A DNA stretch of 64,000 nt from Marinomonas ostreistagni (GTDB lineage: Bacteria; Pseudomonadota; Gammaproteobacteria; Pseudomonadales; Marinomonadaceae): positions 434,001 through 498,000 of the forward strand of contig NZ_JAFEKF010000001.1 in the NCBI RefSeq assembly GCF_016888445.1. The letters are read 5' to 3'. Each line of letters starts with the position of its first letter. Position 1 is the first letter of the stretch. The notes under the pieces were generated by a model that saw only the letters and a list, made by a program, of their open reading frames with translations, made no database searches and was not told where the DNA came from. Shown here in pieces: positions 42,202 to 50,044 of this stretch. The position numbers and the translations under genes were made by a program.

Positions 42202-42512
42202 GCAACCGTAATGTATTTGAAGAGCTAAACTCAGCGTTAGGTGAAGCGAAAGCACACTCCGAGGGTAAGCTGACTCTCAAAACACATCATATTGATAACG
42301 TTTCAGAGCTGAATATCACCCCTAGTGAAATCGTCAGTATCCGAGAGCAATTCAACATGTCACGCGGAGTCTTCGCCCGCTTGCTTCATACCTCTGCGCG
42401 AACCCTAGAAAAATGGGAGCAAGGACGTAGCGTTCCAAATGGCCAAGCCGTCACTTTATTGAAACTCGTGAAACGCCATCCAGAAACACTTAATCATATT
42501 GCGGAGCTATAA
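42198..42512 (+). CDS. higA: HigA-2-like antitoxin (XRE-type HTH)
   Basis: A 104-residue DNA-binding antitoxin. The helix-turn-helix lies in IVSIREQFNMSRGVFARLLHTSARTLEKWEQGRSVPNG (about 43-80); the N-terminal part (NVFEELNSALGEAKAHSEGKLTLKT) is the toxin-neutralising arm in the family. GTG 42198 has GGAGG 8 nt upstream; an in-frame ATG at 42183 belongs to the old toxin end. It appears intact while its toxin is deleted, leaving an orphan antitoxin. It lies between the two REP-like arrays. Confidence 0.85.
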   Translation: MSNRNVFEELNSALGEAKAHSEGKLTLKTHHIDNVSELNITPSEIVSIREQFNMSRGVFARLLHTSARTLEKWEQGRSVPNGQAVTLLKLVKRHPETLNHIAEL

Positions 42513-42562
42513 CTCGTTCAGAAGAGAGCAGCGGCTCAAAGGAAAAACCCACAGATTGACCT

Positions 42563-42585
42563 TTTGTAAGACCTCGCTGTGCGAG
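42563..42585. repeat. short REP-type palindrome
   Basis: TTTTGTAAGA followed by CCTCGC-TGT-GCGAGG. The TTTGTAAGA edge is shared with the 67-bp units but the palindrome is different. It lies between higA and array B and may be a relic of a second REP class. Confidence 0.4.
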
Positions 42586-42632
42586 GGAAAAATTCGCAGC
42601 CTAAGCAATCTCCCTGGGCTGCAATGACCTAC

Positions 42633-42812
42633 TGTACGAGGCGGCTGCGCCGGCGATCAAAGCGCCAGCTTTGTAAGACTCTCACTCCAACATATCCCCT
42701 GTACGAGGCGGCTGCGCCGGCGATCATAGCGCCAGCTTTGTAAGACTCTCACTCCAACATATCCCCTGTACGAGGCGGCTGCGCCGGCGATCAAAGCGAT
42801 AGCTTTGTAAGA
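42633..42812. repeat. REP-like tandem array B, three 67-bp units
   Basis: Three more copies of the array A unit start at 42633, 42700 and 42767, again exactly 67 bp apart and in the same orientation. The second has CATAGC instead of CAAAGC in its right palindrome. Together with array A they bracket the antitoxin locus. The 581 bp between higA and the channel gene hold only these repeats and AT-rich sequence. Confidence 0.9.
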
Positions 42813-43045
42813 AAAAATCCGCATAAAATGCCCAAAGAACCACCCAACCAAGATGGGCACTTTTGGTGCGCTATGATACTATGTCAATAAAGCGTCAATG
42901 GGTTGAAGCTCTCTCACCAATAAGTGAAAAGTACCAGTCCACGAATCACAGAAGAATGATTGCAAAAATAGTTAGGTTTAATTTTTATAAGCTGATTTAT
43001 TTTTTTCAAATCTTTAAATAACCAAAAGAAGGTTTTTTAAGTTAG

Positions 43046-43074
43046 TTGTTTAAATGCTAATAAATGTGTAATTT
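43046..43074 (+). promoter_or_regulatory. possible channel-gene promoter
   Basis: TTGTTT (43046-43051), 17-bp spacer, TAATTT (43069-43074), about 20 nt before the start. The surrounding sequence is very AT-rich, so chance matches are likely. Confidence 0.3.
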
Positions 43075-43093
43075 TTGATGAGATGTAGTAAAA

Positions 43094-44134
43094 ATGGTTT
43101 TTAAAAGAAAAATAAAAAATATTGAACGACCCCATAATAAAAGTTATCTAACAACGAGTTTCGGGCGTTTTATCGATTCTATTTCCTATCTTCGGCTACT
43201 AGGCATAACATTTATTATTTGGTTGACTGTCAGTTTATATTTTTTTATTGCTACATACTATAATCAAGGTATGAACTTTGATCCGGTTTGTAGTATTGGT
43301 GCAACTGATGAATGTATTAGAAAAAGCTTGATGGAAGTTTTTTCTTCTGCACTATATTTCTCTGGTGTAACCCTGACTACGCTTGGCTACGGTGATATTT
43401 CACCTATTGGGTTTGGCCGAGTTGTAGCTGTTCTACTGTCAATGTCCGGGCTTACAATTATTGCTGTTTTAATCTCAAAAATTTCATCTGAGCGACAGTC
43501 TTCATTACTATTGCTTCTACATACTAGTGATGTTGAAAGAAGGATGTTTGATTTTGAAGTAAAAATTGATGCTTATATTTTAAAAATATCAAATAGCTTT
43601 GATGGAAATGAAATAGATGAAGATTTAATCTATAAGGAACTTAGGGGTTTAAGGTCACTTTTAGAAGCTATTATGAGTTATATTGCTTTTCATGTTAATC
43701 AATCTATGTTGCTTGAGATAGGGAGTGAGGCCGCCATTAAAAACCTGATGTTAAAAATGGGTGATGTCCATGAAACTATAGAAAGCTTGGAGCTAATAGC
43801 TTTGAACACGGAAAAGATCGAGACAGGCTGTTTAAGTGTTGCTAAAAGAATGAGAGATATTGAAACCTTTTTGGATGCTCAAAATAACGAAAAAAACACT
43901 AGGGTTAAAAATATAAATATCTCAATGCTTAAAGATAAATATATGAAGCTAAAGAACAAATACAACTCTTCATTTACCGAAGCCAAAATTATGAAGGTAG
44001 AAAATCTATTGCCGAAAACAAGTAGGGGAGAATGGCCAAAAGACCTGAATCGCACAATAGCGGATGAGCTAGGAGTATCTACAGCGATGGTTAAGAAGTG
44101 TATTGCTGAACTTAGAAAACGTGGTAAGTGCTAG
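43094..44134 (+). CDS. two-TM potassium channel with C-terminal helix-turn-helix
   Basis: A 346-residue protein. TM1 is about 34-54, the pore helix and K+ selectivity filter TLGYGD are at 96-101, and TM2 is about 108-130; this is a minimal tetrameric K+ channel. A cytosolic, mostly helical region (about 135-305) follows with no RCK/TrkA_N motif seen. The last 33 residues (WPKDLNRTIADELGVSTAMVKKCIAELRKRG) read as a helix-turn-helix. Codon use is clearly AT-richer than the thi and mla genes, suggesting acquisition. Channel identity is firm; the role of the HTH tail is unknown. Confidence 0.8.
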   Translation: MVFKRKIKNIERPHNKSYLTTSFGRFIDSISYLRLLGITFIIWLTVSLYFFIATYYNQGMNFDPVCSIGATDECIRKSLMEVFSSALYFSGVTLTTLGYGDISPIGFGRVVAVLLSMSGLTIIAVLISKISSERQSSLLLLLHTSDVERRMFDFEVKIDAYILKISNSFDGNEIDEDLIYKELRGLRSLLEAIMSYIAFHVNQSMLLEIGSEAAIKNLMLKMGDVHETIESLELIALNTEKIETGCLSVAKRMRDIETFLDAQNNEKNTRVKNINISMLKDKYMKLKNKYNSSFTEAKIMKVENLLPKTSRGEWPKDLNRTIADELGVSTAMVKKCIAELRKRGKC

Positions 44135-44609
44135 TTAATAGCTAAAATCAAAATAGACTAAAAGCTCCATGAATGTTACAGCAGAACCCCATCTGAAATA
44201 GTGACTTTTCTCTTAATTCTTGCCAACTCCAAGCAATTGGCCTTTTTCACCTAAAACTAGGTTTTTTTGGCGTAAGTATATTAAAATGGTGGGTGTTTAT
44301 AGTAGATTAGGTAAAAAGATATAAGAGAAAAGCACTTATTTATCAGGTTAAGTTCCACTGCAAAAAGTTGGATAAAGAGTTAGCATAGTTTCTGAAAAAT
44401 GTGATCTTAAGCAGCATAGTTTACATGGAATTTGGTATTAAACTAGTTATTTTATAGGGCGTCTCACTATGAAAAATGAAATCTCCTATATTGACAACAC
44501 AGCCGTCCAACAGTGGGTTATAGCCGCGGCTACGATGCAATATAATTCTTAATTGTTATACCCTTTCACTATTAGTCACTATCGGAGAAAAAATGATAGG
44601 ATTTAACAA
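44135..44609. other. AT-rich gap after the channel gene
   Basis: No convincing gene. A weak hairpin ACCTA-AAAC-TAGGT followed by seven T residues (44249-44268) could end the channel transcript. A 27-codon frame at 44469-44552 has no ribosome site and is not called. The right boundary is the inverted-repeat end of the transposase element. Confidence 0.5.
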
Positions 44610-44660
44610 GACACCCATCATAAAAAGTGACTCGCTGCTCACTTCTATCTGAGCCGTAAG

Positions 44661-44696
44661 GGTAGGCCAGTTCAGCTTAGAACTGGCTTATCTACC
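44661..44696. repeat. subterminal hairpin of the transposase element
   Basis: An 8-bp perfect stem GCCAGTTC/GAACTGGC with loop AGCTTA, plus outer GGTAG/CTACC pairing. IS200/IS605-like and REP-associated Y1 enzymes recognise such foldback structures. A degraded version appears near 46700-46735. Confidence 0.6.
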
Positions 44697-44803
44697 TTCA
44701 TTTAGGCTTTCAATTGCTACATTTTATTCAATTTAGTGAACGATAGATGTGATTAGTCCTGACCAGTTCAGATCATATGTATTGTGAGGTGGCTGTAGCG
44801 TGG

Positions 44804-45768
44804 CTAGGCGAAAAGCTGCTTCGTTTTGCTTATCTTCGGTCGCCGTTTATAGCCTACTTTTTGGTAGTAGTTAGATAAGATTAACTCTGTACCCACTGCG
44901 GCGTGGGTATGTTGCTCAAATTCTATGGCGATAGTAATCCAGTTTTCGGATGGGATATGAAGCCGCTGCAGAATAGGTGCAAAGGATAGGTCGATGCTGC
45001 CACGTTTATCTTGGCGAGCAATACGCCCAGTGAGATCAACTAGCTCTAAGTAATCTTCTAAACGAAAGGGCAGGCCGTTCGGCTGGTTCTCTCTTGGGTT
45101 GCCAACAAAAGGATAAAGAGTCTTCGGTTGCTGGTTATGTTTCGCAGCGTGAATGCGTTTTTTGATACTGGTGTGCTTGGATGTTTCAGGTGTTTGGTCA
45201 ATCTTTGCCCTTACTGGATTCAAATCAACGTATGCCATGCATGCGATCAATGCGGCTTCATCGAGTAGAGCTTGGGATTTAAAGCGGCCTTCCCAGAATC
45301 TACCGGTACAATTATCTTCTAGGTTTGCTTGGCGAGCGATGTTTTCATTCAGTTCCCGCATAAACCAGCTAATGTCCATGAGTCGCTGGCCGTAGTAGCA
45401 TCGAGCAATGGTCGCAGATAGTCTGGAACGGTGCCATTCATCATATATTGCTGTGTGATCAAGGTGCCTTTATGCAGAGTATGCCAACGGGTTAATACTT
45501 GCTCAGTCGACCAGTTTTTAGCCGACTCTTCGTCAACGAATAACACCACATGGGTATGATTACTCATTACCGCATAGGCACAAACTTTAATAGAGAAGAA
45601 GCGGCTTAGATACAGTAAGCGCATTTCGATCCAGCCACGTCGGTGTTCATAGCTTTGGCCTGTTGCGGCATCTTCACCACATAGGAAAGCGCGACGTACA
45701 CAGCGTGAAACGCAGTGATAGTAGGGAGTATTAGATAAACTTATCTGCTGGCTTCGTGATTTTGGCAT
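44804..45768 (-). pseudogene. REP-associated tyrosine transposase (Y1), frameshifted
   Basis: Two overlapping frames make one RAYT-type protein. The 5' part (45768 to about 45420) has YYHCVSRCVRRAFLCG and the HUH motif SNHTHVVLF. The 3' part carries ARCYYGQRLMDISWFMRELNE, GRFWEGRFKSQALLDE and ACMAYVDLNPVRA. In the shifted frame SATIARCYYGQRL reads smoothly into the 3' part, so the break lies near 45415-45425 and fits loss of one base. The element is probably no longer able to move itself. Confidence 0.85.
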
Positions 45769-45853
45769 GCGATGAGTCCTCGATCCTTGAGAGATACAAC
45801 GTAGATAAGGTTAGTAGTGGACTGGCTATTTGTACAAGTTTAATATGGGTGTC

Positions 45854-45881
45854 CTATTAAGTTGCGCACTATTAAGTTGCG
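45854..45881. repeat. 13-bp direct repeat beside the element end
   Basis: CTATTAAGTTGCG occurs twice, at 45854-45866 and 45869-45881, right next to the transposase right end. The second copy runs into GACACCTTAAAAGG, which resembles the element left end. Confidence 0.7.
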
Positions 45882-45916
45882 ACACCTTAAAAGGGCAATA
45901 GACGAAGGGAGGGCTC

Positions 45917-46645
45917 GTGGCAAAAATTATATCGAATCAGATCGAAGAGGCATACTCAAAGGGAAAAGCCGTTTTTGATGGTCATATGGCTTTGTCTGAT
46001 GCCATAAATGATCTGGTTTTAAATGGATCAATGAACAAAAGTTCCGCTACAGATTACATTCGTAACTTTTTACAGATGATGAAGGGGTTGGAATATCAAA
46101 GAACTCTTAATCTACCAGCCACAGAATATTTTTTGGCATCAATATCGAAGGATTACGGGCCAAAATATTTAAGCCTAGCGCTTAGTTCTGTGAATAAGCA
46201 TTTGAACTACTATGAAGGTATCGGTAAATCAAAACAAAAATCTATAAGAGATATTGTCGAGCACTATTGGGCTCAAGGTACTATTGATCAAGCGATTGAA
46301 GATCATCTATCGGAGTTCTCTGAAGAAGTTGATCGAGCTCTTAGCGATGGTGCAGAGAAACGTAAAGTAAGATTAAATGTAGCGAATAAACTCCCTAAAA
46401 GCGTAACTGTTCAAACTACAGTGTACCGAAGAAATCCTGACGTTGTAGCGGAGGTTCTGAGTCGTGCTGCGGGTTTCTACGAGCGCTGCGAAAAACCTGC
46501 ACCGTTTCTACGAGCTAAGGATAATACCCCATACTTAGAAGTTCATCATAAAGTTCGGCTATCGAATGGCGGCGAAGACACAGTCGAGAATGCTATATGT
46601 CCAAATTGTCATAGAGAATTACACTTTGGTCAGGGATGCGTCTAA
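45917..46645 (+). CDS. HNH endonuclease
   Basis: A 242-residue protein. The C-terminal HNH nuclease has EVHHKVRLSNGGEDTVENAICPNCH (HH at 210-211, Asn in the loop, CPNCH at 228-232), the His-Me-finger pattern of McrA-type and restriction-like HNH enzymes. The N-terminal about 110 residues (MNKSSATDYIRNFLQMM; NKHLNYYEG) recur in stand-alone HNH proteins of unknown target. GTG start with GGGAGG. It sits between transposase-type ends and is likely acquired. Defence function is possible but not shown. Confidence 0.75.
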   Translation: MAKIISNQIEEAYSKGKAVFDGHMALSDAINDLVLNGSMNKSSATDYIRNFLQMMKGLEYQRTLNLPATEYFLASISKDYGPKYLSLALSSVNKHLNYYEGIGKSKQKSIRDIVEHYWAQGTIDQAIEDHLSEFSEEVDRALSDGAEKRKVRLNVANKLPKSVTVQTTVYRRNPDVVAEVLSRAAGFYERCEKPAPFLRAKDNTPYLEVHHKVRLSNGGEDTVENAICPNCHRELHFGQGCV

Positions 46646-46745
46646 CAAGTTGCCCATCATAAAAAAGGCTCCCAATTCACTCCTACCTGAACCATAAAGA
46701 TAAGCGAGTCATACCTAGAGCTGGCTTATTTACATTCTTCGCATC
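46646..46745. repeat. diverged copy of the element left end
   Basis: AACAAGTTGCCCATCATAAAAAAGG and about 75 bp after it align by eye with 44605-44705 (AACAAGACACCCATCATAAAAAG). Similarity is roughly two-thirds, including the GCTGGCTTAT edge of the subterminal hairpin. It brackets the HNH gene on the right. Nothing else is seen up to 46863. Confidence 0.5.
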
Positions 46746-46863
46746 CTAAAGGTCTAACATATACACCCCAATAGACCCACAAACGCCATCCCATTCCCCA
46801 CCCGCAACAGCCTAAGATCGGTTACAATGTCTGTTTTATCAGCTCATACTACAAGGAGATAGA

Positions 46864-47493
46864 ATGGACTTGCTGCACGGTTTGATCGTTATTACCTCGA
46901 TCCATTTTTTGGCGGCTGCCTCGCCAGGCCCAGATTTTGTTTTGGTGACTCAGCAAACCCTCGCCAAGGGGCGTCGTATGGGGTTGCTGTGTAGCTTGGG
47001 GATCGCTTTGGGGTTGTCGGTTCACATCCTTTATTCTTCTTTTGGCTTGGCTGCTTTAATTGCCAATTCTGCAGTCGGGCTGTGGGTGATCAAGATTCTG
47101 GGTGGCTCATACCTGTTGTACCTTGGCTATAAAGGGCTCAGAGCGAAACCGCAGAGCGCCACAACCAGTGCTGCACCGATCATTGAGTCAAGCTCTTACC
47201 TTAAAACGATTGGGGCTGGCTTTTGGTGTAATGTGCTCAACCCTAAAGCACCGATTTATTTTGTGTCGTTGTTTACTGTCGTCTTGTCCCCTGATATGCC
47301 TTTGTACCAGCTAGCGATCTATGGCGCTTGGATCATGCTCATCCAGTTTATTTGGTTTGCCTTGGTCGTGGTGGTGCTATCGCGTCCGGCGATCAATGAA
47401 AAATTTCAGCGTATGGGTCACTGGGTCGATCGTGTTTTTGGTGGGGCCATGGTGTTGCTTGGTCTGAAGGTACTGACCACGAAGGTGTCGTAG
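46864..47493 (+). CDS. LysE/RhtB-family amino-acid exporter
   Basis: A 209-residue inner-membrane exporter with six hydrophobic segments and the family N-terminal signature AAASPGPDFVLVTQQTLAKGRRMGL. LNPKAPIYF in the middle is also typical. Substrate cannot be told from sequence (homoserine/threonine-type or others). It has an AAGGAG ribosome site and is transcribed alone. Its composition is core-like, unlike the AT-rich neighbours. Confidence 0.9.
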   Translation: MDLLHGLIVITSIHFLAAASPGPDFVLVTQQTLAKGRRMGLLCSLGIALGLSVHILYSSFGLAALIANSAVGLWVIKILGGSYLLYLGYKGLRAKPQSATTSAAPIIESSSYLKTIGAGFWCNVLNPKAPIYFVSLFTVVLSPDMPLYQLAIYGAWIMLIQFIWFALVVVVLSRPAINEKFQRMGHWVDRVFGGAMVLLGLKVLTTKVS

Positions 47494-47516
47494 CGAACTG
47501 TGCAGTATTTAACAAA

Positions 47517-47793
47517 GACACCTATCTTAAAAGTGCTCACACTTAACTGCGATAGCCACTCAACCTACTTAGGGAATGTTTAAGCGCTGTAAAATCCGTG
47601 TAAAAAGTATGTCGATGTCAGTGCCTTAATCTTGGCAAACGCTGGGTGTCACACAGTGTCAGTAGGCTGTCAGAGGTGCTTGGCTACTGGCTTTGTGAGG
47701 TTGGCTTAGGATGCGTTCTCGGTCCTTGAGTGATGGAGCGTCAAGAAGGCGAGCAGTGGACGGTCTATGAGTACAAGTTTAGTATTGGGGCTC
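47517..47793. mobile_element. internally deleted copy of the transposase element
   Basis: The left edge AGACACCTATCTTAAAAG resembles 44609-44627. The right about 90 bp (47709-47793: TCGGTCCTTGAGTGAT, AGCAGTGGACGGTCTATGAGTACAAGTTTAGTATTGGGG) align with the region upstream of the transposase start (45770-45853). Nearly the whole transposase is missing, leaving about 277 bp, a MITE-like relic. It fills the 352-bp gap between lysE-like and the lipoprotein gene. Confidence 0.55.
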
Positions 47794-47845
47794 GTTGAGA
47801 GCTCTGTAGCCGAGTTTTTACTGAATATATGGATAGGAATGTGAC

Positions 47846-48409
47846 ATGAAATATAAAGGTTTAGCGGTAGTTTTGTTCGGGATCTTATCGGGGTGTTCGA
47901 CTACAGAAAAGCAATTGCCTGAAGAGACTGTGGTGAATCAAACTGTTCAGTATGAAGTTGGTAAAGCTGAGTCGGCCATTGGTAATGTGAAGATTACCTT
48001 AAAACCTGTAGATGGCTATGAGCAGGCTGTCACCGTTAATTTTGACAAAGCTCCCTATAAAAAAGCGTTCAATTTGTGTGAAAACACTCGCATTTATGAC
48101 CTTAAAGATTCAGTCAGCCCATCTTCAGAGGGTATCAATAAAGCAGCTTTAGACACTAAGAAACTAAACTGTGATTCATGGGTGAAAGCCAAGGCGATCG
48201 GTAATGATAAGTTTTTTGTTTCCTACAAGATCAAAGTCCTAAAGGGCTATGAAGTCGAGGATGCGAAAGGACGTGATGTTTACCTTCCTGAGGTTCAAGA
48301 GTTTAAGCTGATTCCTACTGTCTTTACATCGGGTGATAGCATTGAAGTGGTCAATGAGTTCGCCGATGGCAAAGCAGTGAAATCTTCGTTGCTAGAGATC
48401 AATCTTTAA
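47846..48409 (+). CDS. putative lipoprotein of unknown function
   Basis: A 187-residue secreted protein with a signal peptide and lipobox FGILSGC (Cys about 17). The remainder is beta-rich with two internal cysteine regions. I do not recognise a family. It is a single gene between the transposase relic and a strong terminator. Confidence 0.65.
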   Translation: MKYKGLAVVLFGILSGCSTTEKQLPEETVVNQTVQYEVGKAESAIGNVKITLKPVDGYEQAVTVNFDKAPYKKAFNLCENTRIYDLKDSVSPSSEGINKAALDTKKLNCDSWVKAKAIGNDKFFVSYKIKVLKGYEVEDAKGRDVYLPEVQEFKLIPTVFTSGDSIEVVNEFADGKAVKSSLLEINL

Positions 48410-48511
48410 GCCGCTGCGTAACTAATATGTAAGAGTGATCATTTAACAGTGAATGCTATGCATAGCATTGTTTATTCCATCGCTTAGTTAACTGTTTATG
48501 ATGGCATGGAT

Positions 48512-48545
48512 AAAAAAGCCAGTTCTCTCCGGAACTGGCTTTTTT
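48512..48545 (+). terminator. terminator after the lipoprotein gene
   Basis: Stem AAAAAAGCCAGTTC / GAACTGGCTTTTTT with a short CTCCG-type loop, an excellent intrinsic terminator. It lies about 100 bp after the stop. Confidence 0.88.
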
Positions 48546-48640
48546 GTGTCATTAGGGCCTAGTCTTAGGGGCACTTTTTGGTTCACTACTTGTCATTGAT
48601 TAGACTGTAATTCGCACCTTCAACGGATGATATACCTTTT

Positions 48641-49669
48641 ATGCTTTCATTTTTATCAAGATTTCCTATTTTTCGAACGGTCGCTGTTTGCTCCATTTCT
48701 GCGCTAAGTGTCACGGCTGTGGCGCAGGCAAGTGACATTGATCTGAGCGCCATGGACAAAACTGCTCAAGGTTTTTCAAATATCAAAACCGTTCAAGTGG
48801 CGTATCAGGGCGATCTGGTTTGGTCTAAGGCGTATAACGGTGCCGATATCGATGCGGTAACCAACATTAAGTCGGCTTCAAAGTCTTTGATGTCGACGAT
48901 CGTTGGTGTGGCGATCGATCGTGGTGTGCTTGAGGGTGTGGAGCAATCGGTTACGACCTTGTTGCCTGACCAACTTCCGCCAAATCCTGATCCTCGTTTG
49001 AATGAGATTACCATTGGTCTTTTGCTCTCGATGCAAGCTGGATTAGAGCGCACCTCTGGACGTAATTATGGCTCTTGGGTCACCAGTGATAATTGGGTGA
49101 AAGATGCGCTGTCGCGACCTTTTGTCGATGAGGTAGGTGGCGAGATGCAATATTCCACCGGCAATACACATGTGTTATCGGCGATCATAATGCAAGAGAG
49201 TGGGCGACATACGTACCAGCTTGCCAATGACTGGTTGCAAGGCTCTGGCGTGCGCATCCACAGTTGGGAGACTGATCCGCAAGGGATTCCAATGGGCGGT
49301 AATCAAGTGGGTATGACACCGGCGTCGTTATTGGCTTTTGGTGAATTGTATCGTCGCGGTGGTGTCACTCAAGATGGCCAACGTATTGTTTCAGAAAGCT
49401 GGATAGCTCAAAGTTGGACACCAAGAACCCAGTCACAATATCATCGCGGTCTGTATGGCTACGGCTGGTTTATTCAGTCTTTTGCAGACGTAAAAGGCTA
49501 CTACGGTTGGGGTTATGGCGGTCAGATGATTTATGTCTTGCCCGAGCTAGAGCTCACTGTGGCTATTACCTCGCAGGAAGATTCGCCTTCTGGTCGCACT
49601 GGCTATCGTGACTCGCTGCATCGTATGTTGAGCCAAGATATTATTCCTGCGATTGAAGCGGCTCGATGA
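48641..49669 (+). CDS. secreted beta-lactamase-fold serine hydrolase
   Basis: A 342-residue protein with a signal peptide (about 1-30, ending AQA) and the class C/esterase-type serine hydrolase motifs: SxxK in KSASKSLMST, YxN-like YSTGN and a late GWGYGGQ in place of KTG. These proteins act as esterases, D-aminopeptidases or transpeptidase-like enzymes; antibiotic hydrolysis is not implied. Monocistronic with a terminator close behind. Confidence 0.85.
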   Translation: MLSFLSRFPIFRTVAVCSISALSVTAVAQASDIDLSAMDKTAQGFSNIKTVQVAYQGDLVWSKAYNGADIDAVTNIKSASKSLMSTIVGVAIDRGVLEGVEQSVTTLLPDQLPPNPDPRLNEITIGLLLSMQAGLERTSGRNYGSWVTSDNWVKDALSRPFVDEVGGEMQYSTGNTHVLSAIIMQESGRHTYQLANDWLQGSGVRIHSWETDPQGIPMGGNQVGMTPASLLAFGELYRRGGVTQDGQRIVSESWIAQSWTPRTQSQYHRGLYGYGWFIQSFADVKGYYGWGYGGQMIYVLPELELTVAITSQEDSPSGRTGYRDSLHRMLSQDIIPAIEAAR

Positions 49670-49678
49670 ATGCACTAG

Positions 49679-49709
49679 AAAGCCAGCTTATATAAGCTGG
49701 CTTTTTTAT
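49679..49709 (+). terminator. serine hydrolase terminator
   Basis: Stem AAAGCCAGCTT / AAGCTGGCTTT with an ATAT loop and TTTTTTA tail, 10 bp after the stop. Confidence 0.9.
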
Positions 49710-50044
49710 TAGTTAAGAGGCGTATTCGATAAAAAATATGCTGTCGGCGAAATTAGCCTATGGGTAATTTTTGACTAAAAAATCAAAAATAAACGTTAGA
49801 GTCTGATGGTTTAAATTTAAAACTTAATAATAGTGACTAAAAAAAGTCATATTCATACATGTTTAAAGCTACCAGAAGATAACAAAGACATAATCAAAAA
49901 TTATCTTAGAAAGCCACCGCTATAATATCGTCATAGCAGTAGACTATTCATTATCCTGAGTTTATTATGTTTGCGTTGTAAAAATGGCGTTTATACATCC
50001 TGCGCCGATCTTTTATAAACCACAGGATGTGGAGAAATCTAAAA
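49710..50044. other. AT-rich intergenic region upstream of the EexN-like gene
   Basis: No gene of convincing quality. A perfect TATAAT at 49921-49926 is the best promoter -10 but has no good -35. The rest is AT-rich with short A and T tracts. Confidence 0.5.

Larger units (their letters stand above)
44610..45853. mobile_element. REP-associated Y1 transposase element with inverted ends
   Basis: The left end GACACCCAT (44610-44618) and right end ATGGGTGTC (45845-45853) form a perfect 9-bp inverted repeat around a frameshifted Y1 transposase gene. A strong subterminal hairpin GCCAGTTC-AGCTTA-GAACTGGC, extended by GGTAG/CTACC, lies at 44661-44696 on the transposase 3' side. Length is 1.24 kb. 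Element boundaries are inferred from these repeats and from a partial second copy at 47517-47793. Confidence 0.6.

Noticed and set aside
41667-42812. CRISPR array
   Set aside because: The whole 67-bp unit including the supposed spacer is repeated, the conserved core is about 46 bp with two palindromes, and no cas genes are near.
41574-42860. Open frames on the minus strand within the repeats (IAGAAASY... peptides)
   Set aside because: They are translations of the palindromic repeats, recur once per unit and have no ribosome sites.
44469-44552. 27-codon ORF (MKNEISYIDN...)
   Set aside because: No ribosome site, no recognisable motif, very short, in AT-rich non-coding sequence.
45349-45379. 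Programmed frameshifting in the transposase
   Set aside because: No slippery heptamer seen at the junction, and single-gene Y1 transposases do not usually use frameshifting; a one-base loss explains it better.
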